In this document: piece after piece, positions 43,635 to 51,778 of the stretch
How positions within the stretch are numbered: the first letter of the stretch is position 1
How the letters are laid out: every line of letters starts with the position of its first letter
Assembly: GCA_020634855.1 (NCBI GenBank)
Contig: JACKAU010000009.1
Location: 357,109 to 421,108 of the forward strand
Direction of reading: 5' to 3'
Length of the DNA stretch: 64,000 nucleotides
DNA from: Anaerolineales bacterium
GTDB lineage: Bacteria > Chloroflexota > Anaerolineae > 4572-78 > J111
Program-made: the position numbers and the translations under genes
Notes under the pieces: generated by a model
Databases searched by the model: none
What the model was told of the DNA's origin: nothing
What the model saw: the letters and a program-made list of their open reading frames with translations, nothing else

Positions 43635-43720
43635 GGAGCGTCAAAGTTTACTTTGACTTGACGGTGAATGACAAAGCAAGCTTTGTCGCTCCAATGGGTC
43701 AAAGCTTGCTTTGTTACGCT
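43635..43720. repeat. Dispersed hairpin repeat (copy of 6251-6309)
   Basis: GGAGCGTCAAAGTTTACTTT then, 20 bases on, ACAAAGCAAGCTTTGTCG and CTCC, followed by another CAAAGCTTGCTTTG palindrome. It lies upstream of the monoheme gene. Confidence 0.75.
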
Positions 43721-43738
43721 AATAGTGTTTCGTTTGTA

Positions 43739-45499
43739 CTAAGGCGTCATGCCGTCAACGCCGGACCAGTCGAGCCAGAGGCGACCGTCGAAGAAGACCT
43801 TGCCGGTGGCGTTGAGTTCGGTATCGCCGTTTTCGATGGCTTCATGGACATTGGCCGGGGGCGAGATGATGGTGTCGCGGCCAAGTTCGAAGGTTTGGTC
43901 TTTAACCAGGGCCATATAAGCCTTGTTGAGCAGCGCGGCCCGTTGGCGAGACGGTTGGATCAGGTAGAGGATGTCTTTGTCGCCGCCGGGCGCCGCTCGT
44001 AGGACTTCGGCTTCGTCGAGTTCGCCGCCGGGGAAGAAGCGATCCAGGATTTCGGTGTTGGCTCGGAACTCATCGCCGCCGGTGACGCGCTCGAAGTAGG
44101 TCAAAATCTCGGGCCGGTCGTGGCCGAACTGCGGTACGTCGGGGATGCCCTCCAGGTATTGGTACTGCCAACCCTCGCTGCCGGGGACCTTACGGGCTAA
44201 GGCAAAGGTTTGGTCAACCGTGGCCCCCACCGAACTATGACAGCCCATGCAGAAACGGGTTTCCTCTTCGGTTTGCAGCCGCAGGCGGCCGTCGGCATCT
44301 TCGATGAAGCCCTGCAACTGCCAGCCGAAGTCGTTACGCAGCCCGACCAGTGGCGTGCCGGTGTAGGCCGGGACGTGGCCTTCATCTTTATCGTCGAACT
44401 CGCGCTCGTAGCGGCGGGCGATCGCCCAGGTGTCCAAGAAGCGCACTTTGCGCGAGTAGCGTAACTCTTTCATTCGCTTGGCGAGCAGGCTGGGGTTGTC
44501 CATATCCACGTAGCGGACGGTGTGTAGAAACTCGACGCCGTCAGGGTAGGTAAAGCGTAACACATCGACGTTTGCTGCCCCGCCCATGTAATGCCCCGGT
44601 ATGCCGCGAATAACCGTAATTTCGTCCGACAGCTCGCCGTCGCCGTCGAGGTCAAGGCCGGCGACCACTTCGCTAATCGGTTCGACCACCCGCGCGGCAG
44701 CCTCATTCGGCACCGTCCAGTCGGTGGCAATGGCGGCCTCAACAATTGCCAGGTTGATTTTGTAGATTTCCCGCGACTCGTTGCCTTGCGCATCGGTTCT
44801 AAACGGTTCCGGCAAGCGGATCAACACATCGTCGGTGTTGCCGTTGGTGGGCCAGAAGGTACCCAGAAACGGTTTGTAACGCATGGCCCGCCACTGGCTG
44901 CCGTCGCGGGCAAACCCCTCGTCATCAAAGCCCTGGTTGAAGTCGAGATCCGGCACATATCCGGGGTAATCCTCGACGGCCTCTAAGGCTTCGCGCAGCG
45001 GGGTGTAGTTGTCGGTTTTAATGTAAGCGGTCATCTCCGCATCGCTAATCGCGGTGATTTCCTCGGTGCGGTCAACAAACAGATTCGACCAGTGGTTTTC
45101 CAAAGCCGCGTCGCTGAAGGAGTACTCCTCTTGCAGCGTCCAATCGCTCATAAAGTTCAGACCATTGCGGGCGGTATGGCAAGTCCAGCAGGGGTTGGCC
45201 TCGCCGGCGGTTTTGGTGTAGCACTGCGACGGCACCCCGGCCTCCAAGTTGTTGGTGCGGCCAATACTGGCGATGGCTTTGGCCAGCGGATCGTAGCTGT
45301 CCCCCGGCGTCTGGTTGAGGATGAGTGGATCAGCCTGATCCGGTTGCCGGCAAATATCAGCCATCGACTCCGGCAGCGTTGGGGGAAATTCAGTGTAGAT
45401 GGCGGTGGTGGCGCGGGCCTCAAGGGTTCCGACAAGAATGAGTAGGCCGGCGGTGAGTAATAAGATTCCGCTCACGATAAATTTTGATAATAAGTGCAT
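43739..45499 (-). CDS. Exported diheme c-type cytochrome-like protein
   Basis: This 586-residue protein has an N-terminal signal (FIVSGILLLTAGLLILVGTL). Heme-binding motifs are CWTCH (in EANPCWTCHTARNGL) and CMGCH (in TRFCMGCHSSVGATVD). A calcium-type loop, DLDGDGELSDE, lies between. The body is not a domain I can name. The wide spacing of the two hemes and the size suggest an enzyme or electron-transfer protein rather than a simple cytochrome. It lies between the PhoX-like gene and the monoheme protein, all on the minus strand. Its function is unknown. Confidence 0.82.
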   Translation of the reverse strand: MHLLSKFIVSGILLLTAGLLILVGTLEARATTAIYTEFPPTLPESMADICRQPDQADPLILNQTPGDSYDPLAKAIASIGRTNNLEAGVPSQCYTKTAGEANPCWTCHTARNGLNFMSDWTLQEEYSFSDAALENHWSNLFVDRTEEITAISDAEMTAYIKTDNYTPLREALEAVEDYPGYVPDLDFNQGFDDEGFARDGSQWRAMRYKPFLGTFWPTNGNTDDVLIRLPEPFRTDAQGNESREIYKINLAIVEAAIATDWTVPNEAAARVVEPISEVVAGLDLDGDGELSDEITVIRGIPGHYMGGAANVDVLRFTYPDGVEFLHTVRYVDMDNPSLLAKRMKELRYSRKVRFLDTWAIARRYEREFDDKDEGHVPAYTGTPLVGLRNDFGWQLQGFIEDADGRLRLQTEEETRFCMGCHSSVGATVDQTFALARKVPGSEGWQYQYLEGIPDVPQFGHDRPEILTYFERVTGGDEFRANTEILDRFFPGGELDEAEVLRAAPGGDKDILYLIQPSRQRAALLNKAYMALVKDQTFELGRDTIISPPANVHEAIENGDTELNATGKVFFDGRLWLDWSGVDGMTP

Positions 45500-45551
45500 T
45501 TTGGTTCCTTAATAGCGGCGGATGCGGCAATGAGAATGAATATTTATTTGG

Positions 45552-45612
45552 CCCTCACCCCCAACCCCTCTCCCTCAGGGAGCGGGGAGTCGCGTTAGCG
45601 ACGGGGTGAGGG
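45552..45612. repeat. Dispersed hairpin repeat (copy of 21601-21660)
   Basis: CCCTCACCCCCAACCCC, CTCCCTCAGGGAGCGG and GACGGGGTGAGG in the same order as the first copy, in the gap after the PhoX-like gene. Confidence 0.8.
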
Positions 45613-45682
45613 GTGTTTTTTGGGGGAGCATCAGTCAAGCTGATGCTCCCCCTTTTATTTAGTTACGTATGACCGGCTCGTT

Positions 45683-47866
45683 CTAGCGAACTTGCGGCCA
45701 GGTGCTGGCGATACCGTCTTCGACGGCCTCACCGGGGTGCTGCACATTGAAGAAAATCGTGCCCATATCGGCCGACAGGGCCGGGCCGGTAGCTTCGGAG
45801 TCGCTGGGGCCGGCAGCCACGCGGAAGGCTACACCGAAGGTGGGGTTGGCGCCGCTGGCGTCGTTGGGGTTCATATCCAGGTAGTAAACGCCGTCGGCGG
45901 TGCCGTTGCGGCCAAAGTTGCCGTCGGTGCCGAACCAGACGCCGCCGTCAGCATCGATCATGAGGTTGTCGGGGTTGGCCGCATCAAAGGGGCCAACGCC
46001 TTCGGTGCCGGTCCAGGCGGCCCAGTAGGAGAACTCCGTCGATTCGGCGGGGTTGGCCGGGTCGGCTTCTTCCAAGATAAAGATAGAGCCTAAGGGGTCT
46101 TCACGAACAACCGACTCGGTATCGTGTAGTTCGGGATCGTACATTACACCGTCATCATCCAGAGCGTTGGGGCGACCGTGGTTGGTGAAGGCCACGTAGA
46201 GGCGGGGCGTACCGCTCAGGTCAGCCGGGTTCCATTCCAGGTCTTCGGGGCGGTTGGTTTCTTTGACACCCACCTTGGTGGCGGCGGTAAAGTGGGCGCT
46301 CAGTACATCATTATCGGTTTCAAAGCCACCAATGTTGTTCCACTCGACATCTTGCAGAGCCTCACCGATGGTTTCAGTGCCATCACCCAACGCCGCGGCG
46401 TTGGGGGCGATGTCTTCACTCTCAAGGCTAATTTCCAGCCATTGGCCGTGACCAGCCGTGCTTTCGGTGGGAACTTCGCCACCGATGGTGAAGCCGGTGT
46501 TGGCGTCCAGACCAGCCAGATGAGCGACGTAAACCGTACCGTCATCCAGCAAAGCGCGAATTTCCGGGGTGGTCATCCCGACGGTGTAAGGTTCGGCGCT
46601 AACAAATTTCCACATGCGACCGCCACGGCGGTCGTTGGCGCCGTACATGACAATCGGCTGGCCGTCGATGAGTTGGAAGTTTTCATCGGTAACAAAGGTT
46701 ACGTTTTCCCAGCGAACGCGACCAAACGAACCCATTTTGCGGTGGCCGACGCCGTCGCCGCCGTCAGCCGCGCTTTCGTAGTAGTCGGCCGTGCCAACGC
46801 CGGGGTCAATCTCGGTCAGGAAGCCATAGTAGTCGCGCTGTCGAGCGGCGCCGGGGGCGGGGGAAGAGCCAAATTCAGAGTCTTCGCTTGGCTCTAAGGT
46901 TAGGCTGATGAAATCACCGGCATCACAACCGGCTTCGGGAATAAAGGCGTTGCTGCTGGTCCAGCAAGTTTCCGCATCACCGTAGTAATCTTGTGAGTTT
47001 TCTTCAGCGGTAAAGATCGTTCCCCAGGGAGACGTTCCACCGGAGCAGTCGGCCATAATACCGGGTACAACGCCTTCCGGCAGCGATTGACCGGCATCGT
47101 CAGTGGCCGGAGCGCTAACTTCGTAACCCACAACTGCGGCTAAGGTGTCGCTGGTGGCATCGTAACGCATGTTATCAGCGGTGCGGTCAACCGACCAGGT
47201 GTTGGTTTCCGGGTCTTTAACAATGCGCATCCAGGTACCGCCAAGCTGCTTTTGGTACCAGTTGGTGTAGGTAGCCAGATCAGCTTCTGACCAAACTTGT
47301 TCATCCGGGGCGGCGGTGATAAGACCGTTTTCATTGAGGAACTTGGCCAGGGTTAAGTGCTGGCCGGTTGGGCCGGTTTCGGCGGTGGGTTGGGCATTGG
47401 AGATATATTCGTGGTTAACCCAAACCCAGGCGGCGTCGCCGCTGCCTTGGAAGTAGGGGGTGCCGGCCTCTTCCCAACCTTCGCCGAAGTAGGCAATATA
47501 GTCGTTATTGGCTCCAAAACGGGGCGCTTCAGCCGACTCGTCTTCAGTCAGGGGATCGAGCCAACTGACGACAACACTGGTGTTGAAGCCATCAAGAGCG
47601 CGAACGGTGTCGCCGTAGGTATTTTCCAGCGGAAACTGAAAATCTGCGGACAGTTCGCCGGTGCGGTATTGATCGACCAAGGCTTTTACGTAATCGACGG
47701 CGTTGGCAGCCCCGGTTCCTTGGCCATCAACAAAGGTGACAGCCACCATCGATGGGAGGGGATCGAGTTTGCTTTGCGCGGTGGCATTGCCGTTGATAGT
47801 TAGAACAGTAATGGTCAAAATGATTAAGGCCAAAACTGTGAGGGCAACCATGCGGTAGGCTTTCAT
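45683..47866 (-). CDS. PhoX-like phosphatase (DUF839 family), exported
   Basis: This 727-residue protein has a Sec-type signal (VALTVLALIILTITVLTING). The PhoX/DUF839 pattern is present: DAAWVWVNHEYISN, LAGLDANTGF, GRVRWENVTFV, YGANDRRGGRMWKFVS, RLYVAFTNHGRPN, and DADGGVWFGTDGNFG near the end. PhoX enzymes are calcium- and iron-dependent phosphatases that release phosphate outside the cytoplasm. The usual twin-Arg signal is missing, so export by Sec is inferred. Some DUF839 proteins have no proven activity. The start of a cytochrome gene lies 180 bases downstream, so a redox link is possible. Confidence 0.82.
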   Translation of the reverse strand: MKAYRMVALTVLALIILTITVLTINGNATAQSKLDPLPSMVAVTFVDGQGTGAANAVDYVKALVDQYRTGELSADFQFPLENTYGDTVRALDGFNTSVVVSWLDPLTEDESAEAPRFGANNDYIAYFGEGWEEAGTPYFQGSGDAAWVWVNHEYISNAQPTAETGPTGQHLTLAKFLNENGLITAAPDEQVWSEADLATYTNWYQKQLGGTWMRIVKDPETNTWSVDRTADNMRYDATSDTLAAVVGYEVSAPATDDAGQSLPEGVVPGIMADCSGGTSPWGTIFTAEENSQDYYGDAETCWTSSNAFIPEAGCDAGDFISLTLEPSEDSEFGSSPAPGAARQRDYYGFLTEIDPGVGTADYYESAADGGDGVGHRKMGSFGRVRWENVTFVTDENFQLIDGQPIVMYGANDRRGGRMWKFVSAEPYTVGMTTPEIRALLDDGTVYVAHLAGLDANTGFTIGGEVPTESTAGHGQWLEISLESEDIAPNAAALGDGTETIGEALQDVEWNNIGGFETDNDVLSAHFTAATKVGVKETNRPEDLEWNPADLSGTPRLYVAFTNHGRPNALDDDGVMYDPELHDTESVVREDPLGSIFILEEADPANPAESTEFSYWAAWTGTEGVGPFDAANPDNLMIDADGGVWFGTDGNFGRNGTADGVYYLDMNPNDASGANPTFGVAFRVAAGPSDSEATGPALSADMGTIFFNVQHPGEAVEDGIASTWPQVR

Positions 47867-48331
47867 TGTGAATACTCCTCAACTGTTATTTATTATGAAG
47901 AATTTGATAGGTTTAAGTACATCAGTGCAGATGTTTAGTCATTAAGCCCATTGGTGGGGATAGGTTTTTTAGCAGATTCTCCTCCTTTCTATCTTATTCG
48001 TGACGGGGTAGTTAAAGACCGTTAGCCTTGTATTGAATAGCGAGGTTAAAAAGCGCCTAACGTTGTTTGTTCCTGGTCGGGGAACGGTTAGGCATGGTCA
48101 ATCGCGCGGACGGCGATGAAACGCTTATTCGCCCACATCGGGATGAGTCTATATCAAGGTTGTTAAATTCATGGGTTGTATCTGTAAAAATCCCTTAAAG
48201 GAACTGTAAAAAAATTTTAATTCTGAGGAGATAAACTCAACCCCTAAATCTAACTTCTGATAGATGAGCGGAACAGCCGAATGTGTTATAGTGAGAGCTA
48301 ACAAATAACTAATAAATTCTTTGGATGCCCT
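47867..48331. other. Divergent intergenic region
   Basis: About 460 bases between the PhoX-like and PIG-L genes. TTATAGTGAG near 48290 could hold a -10 box for the PIG-L gene. No RNA gene or clear Pho-type direct repeat was recognised. Confidence 0.45.
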
Positions 48332-49141
48332 ATGAAAAAACGATTGAAACTTCTAGTGATTGCGGCCCATCCTGATGATGAATCATTGGGTATGGGTGGT
48401 ACTTTAGCGAAATACGCTGTTGAGGGGGTCGAGACCCATCTGATCACGGCCACGCGAGGCGAGCGCGGTTGGTTTGGCGAGGCGGCGGACTATCCCGGCC
48501 CGGCTGCGTTGGGGCGCATTCGTGAGGCGGAATTACGGGCTGCGGCCCAAGTGTTGGGCCTGCACCGGGTAACGTTCTTCAATTATATCGATGGTGATCT
48601 GGATCAAGCGCAGCCGGCGGAGGTAATTGGCAAAATCGTCGCGTATATTCGACAGACTCGCCCGCAAGTTGTGGTCACCTTCGATCCGACCGGCGCTTAT
48701 GGCCATCCGGATCACATCGCCATTTCGCAATTTGCTTCGGCGGCGTGTGTGGCGGCGGCCAATCCGGCTTATCCGGGCCTGGAACAGCGGCCGGCGCACT
48801 CGGTCTCGAAGCTGTACTACCGCGTATCTACCCGGCCGCTGCTGGCCGCATACGAAGCCGCCTTTGGCGATTTGGTGATGCATGTCGATGGCGTCGAGCG
48901 GCGACCACCCGGCTGGCCGGAGTGGTCGATCACGACGCAGATCGAGACGATGGCCTATTGGCAGCAGGTTTGGGCGGCCATTGCTTGCCATCGCTCGCAG
49001 TTGCCGGGTTACGAGGGGCTTAAAGATCTGTCGGTTGAGCATCGTCAAAATTTATGGGGGCAGGAGCATTATTACCGGGTGTTCAGTTTGGTCAACGGCG
49101 GCCGGGCGATGGAACACGATTTGTTTGAGGGTGTTAGTTGA
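48332..49141 (+). CDS. PIG-L (LmbE) family deacetylase
   Basis: This 269-residue zinc hydrolase of the GlcNAc-PI/MshB/BshB type has AAHPDDESLGMGGTLAKY (zinc-binding HPDDE), a middle TFDPTGAYGHPDHIAI (third zinc His in HPDH) and a C-terminal WGQEHYYRVFS. Members remove acetyl groups from amino sugars in glycolipid or low-molecular-weight thiol synthesis; which one applies here is unknown. The three zinc ligands are intact. Confidence 0.9.
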   Translation: MKKRLKLLVIAAHPDDESLGMGGTLAKYAVEGVETHLITATRGERGWFGEAADYPGPAALGRIREAELRAAAQVLGLHRVTFFNYIDGDLDQAQPAEVIGKIVAYIRQTRPQVVVTFDPTGAYGHPDHIAISQFASAACVAAANPAYPGLEQRPAHSVSKLYYRVSTRPLLAAYEAAFGDLVMHVDGVERRPPGWPEWSITTQIETMAYWQQVWAAIACHRSQLPGYEGLKDLSVEHRQNLWGQEHYYRVFSLVNGGRAMEHDLFEGVS

Positions 49142-49172
49142 GTTGGTGGAGTTAGTGGAGTTAGGCGTTGGT
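49138..49172. repeat. Nine-base tandem repeat (GGAGTTAGT type)
   Basis: GAGTTGGTG, GAGTTAGTG and GAGTTAGGC follow the PIG-L stop directly, as the same repeat follows the DinB stop. Confidence 0.6.
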
Positions 49173-49302
49173 GGCGCTGTAGATTTGCGTTACCTACGGA
49201 AATGAGAGGACACGGCTCATGCGGATCGCACGGGACTCCATTGATGATGCCGGCGTGCGATCAAAACCTGCGACAGATCTCCTGATGAATCAACAAACTG
49301 TC

Positions 49303-49331
49303 TTGACTCATCGACAAAATGCTGTTATACT
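49303..49331 (+). promoter_or_regulatory. Predicted sigma-70 promoter of the Wadjet operon
   Basis: TTGACT (49303-49308) and TATACT (49326-49331) have a 17-base spacer, about 30 bases before the HTH gene. It is a near-consensus promoter and the only good one before jetA. Confidence 0.8.
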
Positions 49332-49360
49332 ACGACACAGATTAGAACATATTTTCTATT

Positions 49361-49636
49361 ATGGATAATTTCACAACCAAAGGTCGCATTACGATAATGC
49401 TGGGTAAATACCAGCACACCACCGGCCGGCGGCTGTCGCCGCGACGGCTGGCCCAACTGGCCGAGGTGCCCAAAGATTTGGTCTACCGCCTCGATGCCGG
49501 TGAAGCTCGCTATGTCGATCTGCACGCCCTGGCGCGTCTGTGCTACGTCTTGGACTGTCGCGTCGAAGATATTCTGGTTTGGGATAACGGCCCCAACCCA
49601 AGCCAAGTCAATGAGTTAGGAGATGGGACAGAATGA
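49361..49636 (+). CDS. Small Cro/C1-type (XRE) regulator heading the Wadjet operon
   Basis: This 91-residue protein has the YozG-like plan. GRITIMLGKYQ is followed by the helix-turn-helix LSPRRLAQLAEVPKDLVYRL and a DAGEARYVDLHALARLCYVL segment, and it ends in DCRVEDILVWDNG. Its stop overlaps the jetA start (ATGA), so it is made with the defence proteins. It lies directly behind the operon promoter and is a probable autorepressor of the locus. Whether it is a standard part of Wadjet loci in this lineage needs comparison. Confidence 0.87.
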   Translation: MDNFTTKGRITIMLGKYQHTTGRRLSPRRLAQLAEVPKDLVYRLDAGEARYVDLHALARLCYVLDCRVEDILVWDNGPNPSQVNELGDGTE

Positions 49637-51049
49637 CCGCTGTTGCCAACCCTTTTGATATTCTACCGGCCAACTTATTCAACCTGTTCAGCACGCAGGG
49701 GCAGGGCGACTGGCAGCGTCACTACATGGCCGTGCTGCTGCGCATCTATGAGCTGGCCGAGTTCAATCGCTTTGGCTTAACCCGCGAGCAGGTCATCGCC
49801 GAGATTGTCGATTACCTCAACCGGCAAGATATAGCTTCGTTTCAGATGCTCGATGATTTTGACGGCAGCCGCAGCAACGAGCCGCAGGAGATCGCCAGTT
49901 GGATCGTCCGCCGGTTGGCCGAGGCCGGCTGGATCGAACGCGAGCAGCAGGCCGATTACACCGAATTGATCATCCTGCCCGATTTCGCCTTTACCTTGCT
50001 GGAAGCCTTCCGCACCATCCAGCAGCAGAAACCGCGTGAATACACCGGCCAGCTTTACGCCGCTCACCAACTGTTGACCCAACAAGGCGACGACTTTTCG
50101 CCCACGCTGGCGCTCACCCAGGCTTACGAAAATATTCGTCAGGCGCTGCGCGGCTTGAATGAACTCAACCAAAACATCCGCCGCTACGCCGAGCGCATCA
50201 CCCGCGACCGGCCCGTGGCCGAACTGCTGCGCCTGCAATATGACGACTACGCCCAGGTGCTCGGCCCGGCCTATCACGCCCTCAAAACCTCCGACCACGT
50301 CTCCCGTTATCGCCGCGATATCATCGCCCAACTGCAACAGTGGCAGCTCGATGAATCCTGGCTCGACCAGACGGCTCAGGAGTTGGCCGCGCAAAGCCGC
50401 CACAGCCCGGCCCAGGCGGTCGAAGAGATTGGTCACTATCTCAGTTTTATCATCAATCAACTGGAAACGCTCGATCCGCTGCTGGACGAGATCGACCGGC
50501 GGCATACCCAATACCTGCGCACGTCACTGCGGCAGGTGCGTTACCAGTTGGTCAGCGCCGACGGCAGCTTCAAAGATCGGCTGGTTTCGCTGGCTCGCCA
50601 ACTGGCCGAACTGTATGCCGAAGGGGAATCCCTGCTGCCGGAAACAATGCCCACCTTCCAGGTCACCCTGGTTGAGCAGCCCGACGCCAACAGTTACTAC
50701 ACGCCGCCCACCCGCCGCACGCCATTTACACCGGAGCCGGTCACGACGCCGGTACTCGATCCGGCTCAGGTTCGACGCCTGCAAGCCGCCACACTGCAAG
50801 ATATGAGCCGGGTCATCACCCCGGCTAAAATCAGTGTTTTGTCAACCAATTCTTCAACGGTCATCCCACGCTCCACATCAGCGACTTTCCGCCCGACACC
50901 TTCGTCCAAGAAACCGATTTACCCTGGCTGATTTACGTCATTGCCTACGGCAACCATCCCGAAGTCAATTACGCCCTGAGCCGCTGCCCGGCCAGCCGGT
51001 CGATCTGGGGTTGGTGCGGGTGAAGCCGTTTCAGTTGGTCAAACGGTAG
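49633..51049 (+). CDS. jetA: Wadjet protein JetA (MukF/kleisin-like), two frameshifts near the end
   Basis: The frame is open to about 50835 and encodes FDILPANLFNLFSTQGQGDW, then helical segments (LRIYELAEFNRFGLTREQVI; QLETLDPLLDEIDRRHTQYL) typical of the JetA family whose members start with P-x-N-x-F. The natural end is found in two other frames: FVNQFFNGHPTLHISDFPPD, then NHPEVNYAL, then EPLPGQPVDLGLVRVKPFQL and stop at 51049. JetA is the kleisin that bridges the JetC heads and binds JetB. In Wadjet the complex extrudes DNA loops and cleaves circular plasmids. Family resemblance suggests a non-type-I JetA, but the type was not settled. Confidence 0.85.
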
Positions 51050-51140
51050 GGAGTTTATGGAGTTTGTAGAGTTTGTGGAGTTTGGCGGGTTTAGCGTTTG
51101 ATGGGTGTCGGGGAGTTATTGAGTTTGGGGAGTTTAGAGA
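51047..51140. repeat. Nine-base tandem repeat between jetA and jetB
   Basis: GAGTTTATG, GAGTTTGTA, GAGTTTGTG and GAGTTTGGC, then looser copies. Same family as 23926-23975. It is unusual in what is otherwise an overlapping operon. Confidence 0.7.
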
Positions 51141-51146
51141 GGCATT

Positions 51147-51778
51147 ATGATTAATAGTGAGACGGTTCTTGAACCGACTGATCTGCCGGAAAAAATTAAA
51201 CGGGATGTGCCTCGGATTATGAACCGGCTGCTGGGGCAAACGTTTCTTTATCAGGATCAGGATACCGATAAGGACGACTACTACACCGTCTATCGCCACC
51301 GCCAGGTTTTTACGGCGTTGTTTGCCGTGACCGGCTTCACCTTGCTGCACGACGACTACCACCGCATCTTTCAACTCATCTCCAACTTCAGCTACTGCCG
51401 CCAGCGGTTTAAACTGGACGAGTCGCTGATGATGGTGGTCTTGCGCAAGCTGTATGAAGAACAAGCCGAGCAGCTTAACCTGGCCAGCGATCCGGTCGTC
51501 ACCGTCGGCGAGGTCCGCGAGGAGTACCGCACCATCACCGGCAAAGAACGCGATCTGGGCATCGGCCAGTACGAGTCGATTCTGCGCAGCCTGCGCCGGC
51601 TGGGGCTAATCGATCGTTGGAAGGTCGCTCCATCGACGTGCGCAACAGTGAGCCGCATCCGTTACGTGGATCGGTGCGGATGATTCTGCCGGTCAAAAAT
51701 GCCGATGAGATGGAAGCCTGGCTCCGGCGCTATCGCGTGGAAGAAGCTGGGGATACAGAACCAGAGGAGGAAGAATGA
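51147..51778 (+). CDS. jetB: Wadjet protein JetB (MukE-like), one frameshift
   Basis: The protein starts after AGAGAGG and encodes LPEKIKRDVPRIMNRLLGQT, YTVYRHRQVFTALFAVTGF, LDESLMMVVLRKLYEEQAEQ and GIGQYESILRSLRRLGLIDR, the winged-helix pattern of MukE-like (DUF4194-type) proteins. Near 51620 one G is missing; restoring it gives EGRSIDVRNSEPHPLRGSVR and a Glu-rich end at 51778. JetB binds the kleisin and DNA in the loop-extruding complex. Its stop overlaps the jetC start (ATGA). Confidence 0.85.
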
